In this document: positions 43,139-52,324 of the stretch, in pieces
How the letters are laid out: each line of letters opens with the position of its first letter
How positions within the stretch are numbered: position 1 is the first letter of the stretch
Assembly (NCBI GenBank): GCA_963748295.1
Contig: CAVVIH010000006.1
Coordinates: 124,001-188,000 of the forward strand
From: CAVVIH01 sp963748295
GTDB lineage: Bacteria > Acidobacteriota > Vicinamibacteria > Vicinamibacterales > 2-12-FULL-66-21
Direction: 5' to 3'
DNA length: 64,000 bases
Notes under the pieces: generated by a model
Told to the model about the DNA's origin: nothing
The model's input: the letters and a program-made list of their open reading frames with translations, nothing else
The model's database searches: none
Translations under genes and position numbers: made by a program

Positions 43139-44194
43139 ATGAATGCTGAACTGACTCGCGCGCGGGCGCTGCTCGATCGCGCGAAACGCATCGTCGTGCT
43201 GACCGGCGCCGGCATCTCCACCGACTCGGGCATCCCGGACTTCCGCGGCCCGCGCGGCGTGTGGACGCTGAACCCCAAGGCGGAACGGATGTCCGACATC
43301 CGGCACTACGTCGCCGATCCCGAAGTGCGCCGCCTCTCGTGGCAGAGCCGCGTCGCGCACCCGGCGTGGACGGCGGAGCCGAACGCTGGGCACAAGGCGC
43401 TCGTCGCGCTCGAGACGCGCGGACGGCTGCACGCGCTCGTGACGCAGAACATCGACGGTTTACATCAGAAGGCCGGCAACAGCCCGAACCTCGTGATCGA
43501 GGTGCACGGCACGCTGCACACGGCGGTGTGCCTGGACTGCGGCGCGAAGCAGCCGATGCAAACGGTGCTCGCGCGCGTCAAGGCGGGCGAGGAGGATCCG
43601 CCATGCAGGGACTGCGGCGGCATCCTGAAGAGCGACACGGTCTCGTTCGGCCAGCCGCTGGTCCCGCGGGTCATCGAACGCGCCATGCGCGTCAGCAGCG
43701 AAACCGATTGCCTCGTCGCCGTCGGCACGAGCCTTCAGGTGTATCCGATCGCGGCCGCGGTGCCGGGGGCGAAAGCCTCGGGGGCGGCGCTCATCATCGT
43801 CAACGCGCAGGAAACGCCGTTCGACGAGATCGCGGACGTGACGCTGTCGGATTCGATCAGCGAGGTCCTGCCGCGGTTGATGGATAGTGTCACGTGCGAC
43901 GTGCGACGTGCGACGTGCTACTTTAGTGCTTACGTGCGACGTGCTGCTTGTCACGTGCTACGTGCTTCCCATCATTCGTATCGCAGCGCCGTGATCGGAT
44001 CGACGCGGCTCGCGCGCGCGGCGGGCAGCCAGACCGCGATCAGCGCGACGAACCCCAGCAGCACCGGCACGCCGACGAAGACCAGCGGGTCCCGCGCGGT
44101 AACGCCATACAGCAGCGTCGAGATGAACCGCGCCAGCAGGAACGCCGCGGCCACGCCGATGACGACGCCGATGATCGCGAGCGTCATGCCCTGA
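43139..44194 (+). CDS. SIR2-family NAD-dependent deacylase with abnormal C-terminal extension
   Basis: Deacylase that uses NAD. The first 250 residues are a complete sirtuin: GAGISTDSGIPDFRGPRG, TQNIDGLHQKAG, catalytic His in VIEVHGTLH, zinc cysteines CLDCG...CRDCG, and VGTSLQVYPIAA. The natural end is near residue 250 (ISEVLPRLMDSV). From there the frame runs through a run of ACGTGCG repeats and then 223 nt antisense to the convergent ADOP gene, to 351 aa. The repeat probably removed the native stop. Whether the long form is made is unknown. Confidence 0.85.
   Translation: MNAELTRARALLDRAKRIVVLTGAGISTDSGIPDFRGPRGVWTLNPKAERMSDIRHYVADPEVRRLSWQSRVAHPAWTAEPNAGHKALVALETRGRLHALVTQNIDGLHQKAGNSPNLVIEVHGTLHTAVCLDCGAKQPMQTVLARVKAGEEDPPCRDCGGILKSDTVSFGQPLVPRVIERAMRVSSETDCLVAVGTSLQVYPIAAAVPGAKASGAALIIVNAQETPFDEIADVTLSDSISEVLPRLMDSVTCDVRRATCYFSAYVRRAACHVLRASHHSYRSAVIGSTRLARAAGSQTAISATNPSSTGTPTKTSGSRAVTPYSSVEMNRASRNAAATPMTTPMIASVMP
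43889..43968. repeat. ACGTGCG heptamer run at the sirtuin 3' end
   Basis: Three ACGTGCG and several ACGTGCT units in two clusters. Period 7 again, with a palindromic ACGT core. It lies between the sirtuin domain end and the stop codon of the convergent ADOP gene. Confidence 0.8.
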
Positions 44195-46434
44195 CGGATC
44201 ACCATGTTCTTGACTTGTCCGGCCTGCGCGCCAAGAGCGAGCCGGATGCCAATCTCCTGCGTCCGCTGCTCGACCGAATACGCCATCAGACCGTAAATCC
44301 CGATCGCGGCGAGCAGCACCGCGCAGATGCCGAAGACTGTCATCAGCCACATGTTGAACCGATTGCGTGAGATCGAGACCGAGGCGATTTCCCGCATCGA
44401 CTGGACGTTCGACACCGGCAGCCCGGTCGCCTGCCGGAGCCGATCCTGGATCTCCTGGCTGAGCGACTGCGGCTCGCCCGCCGTGCGCACGACCCAGATC
44501 ATCGGCGACAGGCCGACATTGAGCGCGTTTGCGGCGTCGGGCACCTGCGCCTGCGGGATGTACATCATCGGCTCGGGCTCGCTGTTCAGGCCGCCATCGC
44601 GTGTATCGCCCACGATGCCGATGATCTGCCGTTCCGGCTCGGTCGCGAACTCCTTCATCCCGCCGCGGCCGATCACGATCCGATCGTTCAGCGGATCCCC
44701 CTTCGGCCAGTACTCTCGCGCCATCGCCTCGTTGATGATTGCGACCGGCGTGCCCCGGCCGTCATCACGATCCTCGAACGTGCGGCCGCGTTTCACCGGG
44801 ATCTTGAACACCTCGAAGTAGCCCGACGACACCGTATACCAACCCGCGCCCCCCAGAAACGGCCCCTCGGTGGGCGGACGTCCGACGATGTTGAAAGGCA
44901 GCCCGTAGCCGCCTTGGAGCGGAACGCAGCACGTCGCGCTGGCATGCACGACCCCCGGGATCGCGCGGACGCGCTCGGCGCCGTTCCGAATCACCTGCTC
45001 CACGGCTTCAGCCTTCTGAAACTGCAGCCCCGTCATCGACATCCGCATCGTCAGAACGTTGCTGACGTCGAAGCCCGGATCGACACGCGAGAGCGCGACG
45101 GCGGTGCGGATCAGCAGCGCGGAGCCGATCAGGAGCACGAGCGCCAGCGCCACTTCGGTGACCACGAGAACCGCGCGCACTTTGTTCTGCCGGAAGCCGC
45201 TGCCCGATCGACCGCTGCTCTCCTTCAGCGTCGTCGTGAGATCGATGCGTGAGCTCTGGAGCGCGGGGATGAGGCCGAAGAGAATTCCTGTGACGAACGA
45301 GACGAGCAGCGCGAACGTGAGCACACGCCAGTCGAGTCCAACCAGCGAGCCGTCCTCGCCGACTCGCGGCAGCCCGGCCGTGTTGACCGTCAGCAGGGCG
45401 CGGATTCCGATCCACCCGAAGATCAGGCCGAGCACACCGCCCGCGGTTGACAGCAGAACGCTTTCGGTCAGCAACTGGCGGATGATCCGGCCGCGCGAGC
45501 CGCCGACCGCCGCGCGGATCGCGATCTCACGCCGCCGCCCGGTTGCGCGCGCCAGCAGGAGGTTCGCGACGTTGGCGCACGCGATGAGCAGCACCAGGCC
45601 GACCGCACCAACCAGCACGAGCAGCGACGTACGGACGTTCCGGACGAGCAGCGTGCCGAGCCGCTCCACGCCGAACGTGGAATTCTCTCCGAGGCCGTTC
45701 GGGTACTTTTCGCGGAACTGCGCGCCCGACGCCTGAAGCCGCGCATTCGCCTGCTCCAGCGTGACGCCCGGCTTGAGACGGCCGGCCACCCGGAAGTAGT
45801 GCCCCTGTTCGCGCGTGTTCGGATCGAACTGCCACGGCGTCCAGACCTGCGGTTGCGCGCCGAACTCGCTGAAGTCGAAATCGCCAAGCACGCCGACAAT
45901 CGTGTACTGCTCGCCGTTGAGCGCGATCGTCCGGCCCGGCGCTTCGGGATCGGAATTGAAGCGGGTCCGCCACAGGTCGTAGCTCAGCACGGCGACCTTC
46001 GGACCGCCGGGCAGATCCTCCGCCTGGGCGAACGTCCTGCCCGACGCGACGGGGGCGCCCATCAGCCGGAAGAAGTCGGCCGACACGCGCGACGACCGAA
46101 GCTGCTCTGGAAAGTTGCCCCCCGTGTAGTTCATCACGCCCATGTTGAACGCGGAGACATCCTGGAGGACGTCCGTTTGCGCCTTCCAGTGCATGAACTT
46201 GGCGGGCGAGGCCGCCGGGCCCGACCCCTGCGGCGACACGTTCATGAGCATCACGAGGCGGTCCGCGTCCGGAAGTCCGAGCGGCTTCAGCAGCACCGCA
46301 TTCACGACGGAAAAGATCGCCGTGTTGGCGCCGATTCCAAGCGTGAGGGCCGCAATCGCCGCCAGCGTGAAGGCCGGCGACTGGGCGAACATGCGAAGTG
46401 AATGCCTCAGATCCTTGAAGAATGCTTCGACCAT
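43972..46434 (-). CDS. ADOP-type ABC transporter permease
   Basis: An 820-aa protein. It starts MVEAFFKDLRHSLRMFAQSP and has ALTLGIGANTAIFSVVNAV, then LLARATGRRREIAIRAAVGG after the first periplasmic domain. The second half has MTVFGICAVLLAAIGIYGLM and QEIGIRLALGAQAGQ; it ends RASRVDPITALRYE. Like the first ADOP gene it is a tandem duplication of MacB-PCD/FtsX modules with no ATPase nearby. The two ADOPs are 5 kb apart and not adjacent; they differ enough to be independent paralogues. Confidence 0.9.
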   Translation of the reverse strand: MVEAFFKDLRHSLRMFAQSPAFTLAAIAALTLGIGANTAIFSVVNAVLLKPLGLPDADRLVMLMNVSPQGSGPAASPAKFMHWKAQTDVLQDVSAFNMGVMNYTGGNFPEQLRSSRVSADFFRLMGAPVASGRTFAQAEDLPGGPKVAVLSYDLWRTRFNSDPEAPGRTIALNGEQYTIVGVLGDFDFSEFGAQPQVWTPWQFDPNTREQGHYFRVAGRLKPGVTLEQANARLQASGAQFREKYPNGLGENSTFGVERLGTLLVRNVRTSLLVLVGAVGLVLLIACANVANLLLARATGRRREIAIRAAVGGSRGRIIRQLLTESVLLSTAGGVLGLIFGWIGIRALLTVNTAGLPRVGEDGSLVGLDWRVLTFALLVSFVTGILFGLIPALQSSRIDLTTTLKESSGRSGSGFRQNKVRAVLVVTEVALALVLLIGSALLIRTAVALSRVDPGFDVSNVLTMRMSMTGLQFQKAEAVEQVIRNGAERVRAIPGVVHASATCCVPLQGGYGLPFNIVGRPPTEGPFLGGAGWYTVSSGYFEVFKIPVKRGRTFEDRDDGRGTPVAIINEAMAREYWPKGDPLNDRIVIGRGGMKEFATEPERQIIGIVGDTRDGGLNSEPEPMMYIPQAQVPDAANALNVGLSPMIWVVRTAGEPQSLSQEIQDRLRQATGLPVSNVQSMREIASVSISRNRFNMWLMTVFGICAVLLAAIGIYGLMAYSVEQRTQEIGIRLALGAQAGQVKNMVIRQGMTLAIIGVVIGVAAAFLLARFISTLLYGVTARDPLVFVGVPVLLGFVALIAVWLPAARASRVDPITALRYE

Positions 46435-46472
46435 GGAGCATTAGACTCCGGATCCCCGAATTTCGCTGAGTC

Positions 46473-47168
46473 TCAGTTTCTTCCTGAGAGGAAGAATGTG
46501 CGGGCCGGCACCTTCGACCAGGATCCGCCGAACGCCGGACGGGCCGGCGGCTGTTCGGCGGGTTTCTTCGCCGGTCTCTGGGTTGCGCTCACGCGCATGG
46601 CCGGTTCGAGCACGGGTTCCCGGAACGCGGTGGCGGGCGCCGCAACGATGTCCCCTGCGCGGTCGTACACGAGGCCGTTGCGAAGCCAGCCCAGGTGTTT
46701 GCCGTTGAATCCGAAGATGCTGTCCTCGACGACGTACGCCACGGGCTCACCCGACCAGAGAAAGAAGGTCGCGTCGTCCAGGACGTCGAGACGCGCCGCG
46801 GCACGCGCGTGCGAATCGAAGAACGACGAGGCGTTGACCGCGGATGGGTCGACCGCGCGTGCCTGCCAGATCTGGCAATCCTGTTCCGCGTTGGGGAGCA
46901 GCAGCCTCGATCCCACGCCGAGGAAACGGCCCGGCGAATCGATGACGACCTGACGTCCTTGGTATTGCGAGACGGACAGGCACCCCATGCCTTTTTCAGC
47001 GAGGTAAGCCGAACCGTCCTTGCGGACAACGACGAGCTTGTCCTTCATCACGCTGCGCAACACGACGTGCTCGGCGTCCGCGAAGACTGCTGATGGAGCG
47101 AGGAGCAACGCGAGGAGCGCGGTGATGCACGTGCGCATCAACGTTCTGTCGAGGCCTGCCATGGCCAC
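46473..47168 (-). CDS. Secreted 4-fold beta-flower-like protein
   Basis: A 231-aa protein with a signal peptide (CITALLALLLAPSAVFAD). IFGFNGKHLGWLRNGLVYDR with AGDIVAA is characteristic of the 4-fold beta-flower motif; the N-terminal half has no recognised domain. A Pro/Ala-rich linker and an Arg/Lys-rich tail follow. The start at 47168 or 12 residues later (MRTCITALL) are both possible. Function unknown. Confidence 0.65.
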   Translation of the reverse strand: MAMAGLDRTLMRTCITALLALLLAPSAVFADAEHVVLRSVMKDKLVVVRKDGSAYLAEKGMGCLSVSQYQGRQVVIDSPGRFLGVGSRLLLPNAEQDCQIWQARAVDPSAVNASSFFDSHARAAARLDVLDDATFFLWSGEPVAYVVEDSIFGFNGKHLGWLRNGLVYDRAGDIVAAPATAFREPVLEPAMRVSATQRPAKKPAEQPPARPAFGGSWSKVPARTFFLSGRN

Positions 47169-47175
47169 CTCCTGA

Positions 47176-47262
47176 GGCAGCCCTAAAGGGCTGCGCTACG
47201 GGGCAGCCCTAAAGGGCTGCGCTACGGATCAGCCTCGTAGCGCAGGCCTTCAGGCCTGCCGG
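47176..47262. repeat. Cluster of REP-like palindromes
   Basis: Two copies of GCAGCCCTAAAGGGCTGC, each followed by GCTACG (47176-47200 and 47202-47226), then CGTAGCGCAGGCCTTCAGGCC plus CTGCCGG (47235-47262) in the opposite sense. They lie upstream of the beta-flower gene. Confidence 0.85.
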
Positions 47263-47299
47263 CCAACAACAGGCTTAGACGAACGTCCGGGCGTGGCGG

Positions 47300-47761
47300 T
47301 CAGCCCTGGGTGCTCTTTCCTGGGACGGATGCAGTGACGACTTGCGTTGACGGCGCCGGCATGCCTGCGTTGAGGATGGCGATGACGATTCCCAATGCAA
47401 TGATCGGCGGCCCTTCGCCGAGTGTCCAGAATGCCGGCATCCCGGCGTGCACGTCGATCGCGATGACGATGAGCCCGAATGCGAAGTTCATGGCCGCGAC
47501 GAACCAGATAATCGCGCGGTATCTCACAGGATCCGTCGAAACGACCAGCAGCAGGACGCCGTGAAAGCCGTACAGCGCGGCAATCGATCGGGCGAGATAG
47601 TCGACAACCGGTGCTCGCGGGAATTCGCCGAGGCCGAGCCACCGGTGAGTGGAAGCCATCCACTCCACCGGCAGCAGAATCGTGAGAAAGGCACTGACCG
47701 TGATCGTTCCCGCCAGTCGAAGGAGTCCGACCAGCAATCGCCGGCGCGCTTCGTGAGTCAT
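47300..47761 (-). CDS. Small integral membrane protein
   Basis: A 153-aa protein with four hydrophobic segments: LLRLAGTITVSAFLTILLPV, AALYGFHGVLLLVVS, IIWFVAAMNFAFGLIVIAI and PPIIALGIVIAILNAGM. The ends are hydrophilic. No known domain is recognised. It follows the DUF11-containing lipoprotein gene by 44 nt on the same strand. Confidence 0.7.
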   Translation of the reverse strand: MTHEARRRLLVGLLRLAGTITVSAFLTILLPVEWMASTHRWLGLGEFPRAPVVDYLARSIAALYGFHGVLLLVVSTDPVRYRAIIWFVAAMNFAFGLIVIAIDVHAGMPAFWTLGEGPPIIALGIVIAILNAGMPAPSTQVVTASVPGKSTQG

Positions 47762-47805
47762 CGAACAACAGACCTCCGAAGCGCGCCATTCTAGCAGCGA
47801 GATTT

Positions 47806-48885
47806 CTAATTCACGCTGCAGCCGGTGCCAAACACCTTGCCCGGGCTGCCGGGAACCGCTTCGCCGACCTTGCCGTCACCGTGGGCGCGGTGCGCCGGCT
47901 CGGCGCTGACGCTGACCTCGATCAAATGATATGAGCCGTTGCCGGTGCGGTGGCACAGCTGCACCTTCGGTCCGTCACCGTCATCGTCGTCAGCCACGCG
48001 GCCGAAGTAGTGGCTCGGGTCCGTGTCGGTAACCGTGGCCGTTGTGGAGCTCGCCGTTACCGTCCCGACGTTCCTGTACTGGCCCTCGACCGCAACGCCG
48101 GTTCCGTTGCACGTCATCGACTGGCCCACCGCGAGTGTCGTGCCAGGACAGGTCACGGCCACACCGCGATCGTCGGTGACGCCTACGCCCGTCAACGGCA
48201 CTGTGCCCGTATTCGTCACGACGTACATCCACGTCACGGTGTTGCCTACGAGAATCGTCGGCCCGGGTGCGTTGTTCGCGTCCTCACCGTTCGTCGACTT
48301 CACCAGCTGCACTGCCGGGCCCGACGGCTGGCAGTTCTGATCGAACACCTGCGTCGGCGACGCCGGAACCTTGTCGCCGACCTTGCCGTCACCGTGCGCG
48401 CGATGGGCGGGCTCGGCGCTCGGGCTCACGCTGATGCTGTGGTACGAACCAGTCTCGCCGCTTTCGGTACGATGGCACATCGTGACCTTGGATTCGGTAC
48501 GCTCTTCACTGACGACCGTCGCTGACGTTCCGCTGACCTGGACGACGATCTCGACCAGCTGATTCGAGCCAACGTTCGAAATCTGAACCGTCGCGTTGAC
48601 GACGGCATCCCTGAACAGCAGCTGGATCGTTCCGGAGGGCGCGCCCGGAATCTGGAAGTACCCGGACGACTCTACTGCTGCATTCAAACTCGTCCCGACA
48701 ATCGAGACCGTGAGGCCCGAGGCGGCCGACGATCCTGGGGCTAGAGCAGCCCCACCTGTGACCTGGACGGTCCCGGCGATCGTGGCGCCCGACCTGCCGG
48801 ACGGCGACGTGGGACCGCCTCCGCATCCTGCGGCAACCACTGCCAGGCACGATCCGGCTATTAGCGTTCTGGTCAAAGACAGCAT
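47806..48885 (-). CDS. Lipoprotein with duplicated CHRT-AHRAHGDG motif
   Basis: A 359-aa lipoprotein (lipobox AAGC near residue 20, then PTSPSG). After a carboxypeptidase-like/beta-sandwich region (residues 30-120) comes a first KVTMCHRT...SYHSISVS then AEPAHRAHGDGKVGD, then a DUF11-type repeat (NTVTWMYVVTNTGTVPLTGV with CPGTTLAVGQSMTC), then a second copy VQLCHRTGNGSYHLIEV then AEPAHRAHGDGKVGE. The C/H-rich motif copies flank the DUF11 domain. Surface-adhesive or cross-linking roles are possible; none is established. Confidence 0.75.
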   Translation of the reverse strand: MLSLTRTLIAGSCLAVVAAGCGGGPTSPSGRSGATIAGTVQVTGGAALAPGSSAASGLTVSIVGTSLNAAVESSGYFQIPGAPSGTIQLLFRDAVVNATVQISNVGSNQLVEIVVQVSGTSATVVSEERTESKVTMCHRTESGETGSYHSISVSPSAEPAHRAHGDGKVGDKVPASPTQVFDQNCQPSGPAVQLVKSTNGEDANNAPGPTILVGNTVTWMYVVTNTGTVPLTGVGVTDDRGVAVTCPGTTLAVGQSMTCNGTGVAVEGQYRNVGTVTASSTTATVTDTDPSHYFGRVADDDDGDGPKVQLCHRTGNGSYHLIEVSVSAEPAHRAHGDGKVGEAVPGSPGKVFGTGCSVN

Positions 48886-48934
48886 TGGGTTCCTCTCCTG
48901 ATTGGTTCCCGTCTGAATCAGGCCTGAGGCGCAA

Positions 48935-48963
48935 TCTATATTCCGACTGGTCGAATCTCGTAA
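48935..48963 (-). promoter_or_regulatory. Possible promoter of the CHRT lipoprotein gene
   Basis: On the minus strand TTACGA (48958-48963) and TATAGA (48935-48940) are spaced by 17 nt, 50 nt upstream of the start codon. It lies in an AT-richer stretch than the surroundings. A prediction only. Confidence 0.35.
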
Positions 48964-49068
48964 GCTATTGTATTCGTGAGACTTACATAATTTGCACCGG
49001 TACGAGGACGTGCAGATTTGGCAACCGACTGACGGATTCGGTCAAATCGCGTGAACGGGGACCGACCG

Positions 49069-49884
49069 TCAGGACGTAAACAGGCGATTCATCTCGGCGC
49101 CGGTGATCGCCGTGTCGAGCTTCGAGAACGTGCCGCGCTCGGCAATCTCCCGTGCCGCATCGAAAAAGCCGCTCCACGCCGTGCGCGCCAACGCACCGCC
49201 TACGCTGATGCGCCGCACGCCAAGGTCTCGAAGCTCGGCCACCGTGGCAAACGCGCTCCAGACGAGCACGTTCACGGGCTTTGGCGCGACGGCGCGAACG
49301 ATCGCGGAAATCTGATCGTGCGAACGGACGCCTGGTGCGTGCAGGCAGTCGGCGCCCGCCTCTGCATACGCGGTCAGGCGGCGAATCGTCTCGTCGAGAT
49401 CCGGACGGCCGGCGATGAAGCCTTCGGATCGACCGGTGAGGAGCGCGGGCGTCCCGCTGGCGTCGATCGCGCGCCGCGCGGCGCGGATGCGATCAACCGC
49501 GAGTCCGAACTCGAACAGCGGCTGGTCCGCATTGCCGGTCGAGTCCTCGATCGAGAGCCCCGCGATCCCCGTGCGCACCGCGGCCCCGACGTTCTCGGCA
49601 ACCTTATCCGGCTCGACGGCAAACCCTCCCTCGAAGTCCGCGGCGACTGGGACCGGCACCGCGTCCGCCATTGCACGAAAGTGATCGAGCGCCTGCTCGA
49701 GCGTGATGTGATTGTCGGCACGTCCGACCGACCAGGCAAATCCCGAGCTCGTCGTCGCGAGCGCGCGATAGCCGAGCGCGGTCAGCGCACGGGCGCTGCC
49801 GACGTCCCATGGATTGGGAATGACGAAGATGCCGGATGCGTGAAGTTCATGAAAGGCGCGGCACCGATCGGTTGCGTTAGTCAT
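49069..49884 (-). CDS. Isocitrate lyase/PEP mutase family protein
   Basis: A 271-aa TIM-barrel protein. FVIPNPWDVGSARAL at the N-terminus, TTSSGFAWSVGRAD, VAADFEGGFA (metal-ligand region) and GLSIEDSTGN are the usual signatures of the small PEP mutase-like branch, which lacks the long ICL loop. Likely a C-C or C-P bond lyase on a small acid; substrate not predictable. The ATG overlaps the stop of the upstream acetyltransferase gene (ATGA). Confidence 0.85.
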   Translation of the reverse strand: MTNATDRCRAFHELHASGIFVIPNPWDVGSARALTALGYRALATTSSGFAWSVGRADNHITLEQALDHFRAMADAVPVPVAADFEGGFAVEPDKVAENVGAAVRTGIAGLSIEDSTGNADQPLFEFGLAVDRIRAARRAIDASGTPALLTGRSEGFIAGRPDLDETIRRLTAYAEAGADCLHAPGVRSHDQISAIVRAVAPKPVNVLVWSAFATVAELRDLGVRRISVGGALARTAWSGFFDAAREIAERGTFSKLDTAITGAEMNRLFTS

Positions 49885-50378
49885 GGGAGTTTCCGAGACA
49901 TGATCGTATACGGCGCGGTCGTGAACCCGCAGCGCCGGTACACGCGGAAGGCGCGCTCGTTCGAATTGTGCGCGTACAGTCGCAATTCCAGCGCGCCGCC
50001 AGCCTTGGCCATCGTGGCAAGGTAATCGAGCATGAGCTCGACCAGTCCCCGCCCTCGGTGGTCGGGCGCGATGAAGAGGCTCTGGATCCACCAGTACTCG
50101 CCGCCATGGAAGTCGCTCCATTCGGTGACGATCGAGGTGCTCGCGACCGCTCGCCCGTCCGGAGTCTCGACGATCCAATACGCGGAGCGAGCCGGATCCT
50201 GGAAGGCGCCCTCGACACCGCGGCGGACACCGTCCACATCCTTCTGTGTGCCTTCGGCTTCGTAGACCTCCTGAAGTGTGAACGCGAGAAGCGTCTCGAG
50301 ATCGTCGCGATTGGTATCGCGTATCCGATATTCGGCCGAGAGGGACGTTTCTCGGCGCTTCGATTCGGGCATTGTCAT
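49881..50378 (-). CDS. GNAT family N-acetyltransferase
   Basis: A 165-aa acetyltransferase. IQSLFIAPDHRGRGLVELML contains the acetyl-CoA-binding R/Q-x-x-G-x-G/A motif (HRGRGL), and LRLYAHNSNERAFRVYRRCG is motif B. Acceptor unknown. It overlaps the PEP mutase-like gene by 4 nt, so the pair is probably co-translated. Confidence 0.85.
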   Translation of the reverse strand: MTMPESKRRETSLSAEYRIRDTNRDDLETLLAFTLQEVYEAEGTQKDVDGVRRGVEGAFQDPARSAYWIVETPDGRAVASTSIVTEWSDFHGGEYWWIQSLFIAPDHRGRGLVELMLDYLATMAKAGGALELRLYAHNSNERAFRVYRRCGFTTAPYTIMSRKLP

Positions 50379-50401
50379 TCTGCTCGTGACCTCGCGGCGA
50401 G

Positions 50402-51566
50402 CTAACGCAGCGCGCGATGGGGATCGGCCTCTCGCGCGAGAAGAAACCCTGACGCCACGGCTTTCGTCGGCACGATCCGTATCGCCGCAGCGCGGAGCCA
50501 GTCGATCAGCCGGCTCTTCGTCGTCGTGAATCTCGCGATGCGGCGGCCGCGCATGACGATCCCTCTCGTCCGCCGCGATCGGATCCGCTCGTACTTTCGC
50601 AGGGACGCGTCCAGATCGTGGCCGGCGGCGATGGCGAGGCCAAGGGCAACAGCATCTTCAAGGGCCTGCGCGGCGCCCTGACCCGTGTGCGGCAGCATCG
50701 GATGTGCTGCATCCCCGAGGAGGGTCACCCGCCCGCGTCCCCAGTCCTCGATCAGGATCGCGATCGAACAGTTCGTCGAGGCGGAGGTCGCCTGGATCGG
50801 TGGCTCGAACGATTGCGCGAAACCTGTCGTCCAGCAATGACGCGCAGCGATCGGCGATCGCGACGGATCCTTGCTTCATCGCCCCCGCATCCTCGGCCAG
50901 CAGCGAGACGTACCAATAGACCGCATCCTGGCTCGCACGCACGGTTGCCGCCTCGATGCCGTAATCGAGATACGCCACCGCACTGAGAGTCCCAAGCGCG
51001 TGTGCCGCGTTGTAGGCAACACCGCGCACGGCGAAGTAGCCGCTGCGCCTGGGAGGAGGCTCGGCGGGATGCAGCAGCCTGCGGATGATGGAACCGACAC
51101 CGTCAGCGCCAACGAGAAGGTCGCCTGCTTCGGTCTCACCATCGTTCAACTCGAGCGCAACCCCGGTGGGCGTCGCAGTGAAGCGGACGGCCTCGCTGCC
51201 GAGTGCCAGGTCTGCAGCGGGCGTAGCGTCCAGCAGCGCGCCGTGAAGTGCGGATCGGAGCGCGAATACCGAGGCGACGTCCTCGAGCCCAGCGGCAACA
51301 TCGAATCGTCTCAGCACGCTGCCGTCGGCTCGCCGAAGTTCGGCCCGGCTCACGACACAACCTTCGGACATGAGCCGCTCGGCCAGTCCGAGCTCGGAGA
51401 GCGCCTGAACGGCATTCGGCGCGAGGTTCAACGCAAACCCGAGCGCGCGCGGTTCGCTGGCACGTTCGAAGATGCGAACTCGCCAGCCGAGCCGGCGAAG
51501 CGCGATGCCGGCTGCAAGCCCTCCCACCCCGGCGCCGACAATCAGCGCTGTGCGCGGCTGCCTCAT
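50402..51566 (-). CDS. FAD-dependent monooxygenase, one frameshift
   Basis: About 387 aa when corrected. VGAGVGGLAAGIALRRLGW is the FAD dinucleotide motif, AGDLLVGADGVGSIIRR the DG motif, and TLLGDAAHPMLPHTGQGAAQ the GD motif, typical of aromatic-ring hydroxylases. The GD motif is in a different frame from the first two; the break is about 50755-50770. Length excess of one base fits a single +1 error. The oxidised substrate is unknown. Confidence 0.83.
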
Positions 51567-51572
51567 CGCGCC

Positions 51573-52304
51573 TCAGCGCTCGACACGCGACGGAGTGATC
51601 TTCTGCACGACCTTCCCCTGCTCGTCCAGGAACTCGATGCTCGCGGCTCCATCGGGCGTCACCGTCAGCGCCAGCCGGCTTCTCCCCTGGTCGTCCGCCA
51701 GCATCACGCTCGCCACCCGTTCCCCCGTTTTCCCGACGAACACCCGCTGCGCCGCTTTGGGTGCGGCCGATCGCACTCGCGCGATGGCCGCCTCGCGCTC
51801 GGCGGGATCCTTGATCGCATTCGCGGCGTTGAGCTGATCGACGACGACGCTCAGCGGGCTGTCCGGGCGATCCCAGACCTTGAAGCCAGCGGTCCGCCGG
51901 CCGTTGCTCTCCGAATAGTCGAACCCGATCGTCTGATCCTGATCGAGCTGATCGAACATCATCCCGGCGCTCGCGACCTTCCGTCCGTCGACTTCCCGGC
52001 CGGTCACCGTCAGGCCTCCTGCTTCATCGCCCTTGTCGTTGAAGAAGAGCAGGCCGGCAACGGGCCGCGACCGCTGGATCACCTTGCCGCCGATCACGCC
52101 GGGGTGCATGCGGTCCTTGTTCGAGATCACCAGCCGCAGCGTGCCGTCGGCGTCGACGATGTTGATGCGTTCGGCGGTCAGCTCGGTGAACTTCTGCGGC
52201 GCCGGCGCCTGCCGAAAGGCAGACAGCGCGAGCACCATGAACACCAGGAGCGACATGACGACGTAGGCGTGGAGGACGTAGAGGTGGCGGCGGATCGATC
52301 GAGT
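51573..52304 (-). CDS. Membrane-anchored protein of unknown function
   Basis: A 243-aa protein, MTRSIRRHLYVLHAYVVMSL with one N-terminal TM segment (about residues 9-32), then a hydrophilic domain containing FTELTAERINIVDADGTLRL and, later, SIEFLDEQGKVVQKITPS, which resemble repeated beta units. The domain repeat VDADGTLRLVISN / FFNDKGDEAGGL / MLADDQGRSRLALTV suggests a beta-propeller or beta-solenoid-like fold. No homologue name can be given from the sequence. It lies 6 nt before the FAD gene on the same strand. Confidence 0.6.
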   Translation of the reverse strand, partial: TRSIRRHLYVLHAYVVMSLLVFMVLALSAFRQAPAPQKFTELTAERINIVDADGTLRLVISNKDRMHPGVIGGKVIQRSRPVAGLLFFNDKGDEAGGLTVTGREVDGRKVASAGMMFDQLDQDQTIGFDYSESNGRRTAGFKVWDRPDSPLSVVVDQLNAANAIKDPAEREAAIARVRSAAPKAAQRVFVGKTGERVASVMLADDQGRSRLALTVTPDGAASIEFLDEQGKVVQKITPSRVER

Positions 52305-52324
52305 CATGACGTGCCTCCGTGCGG

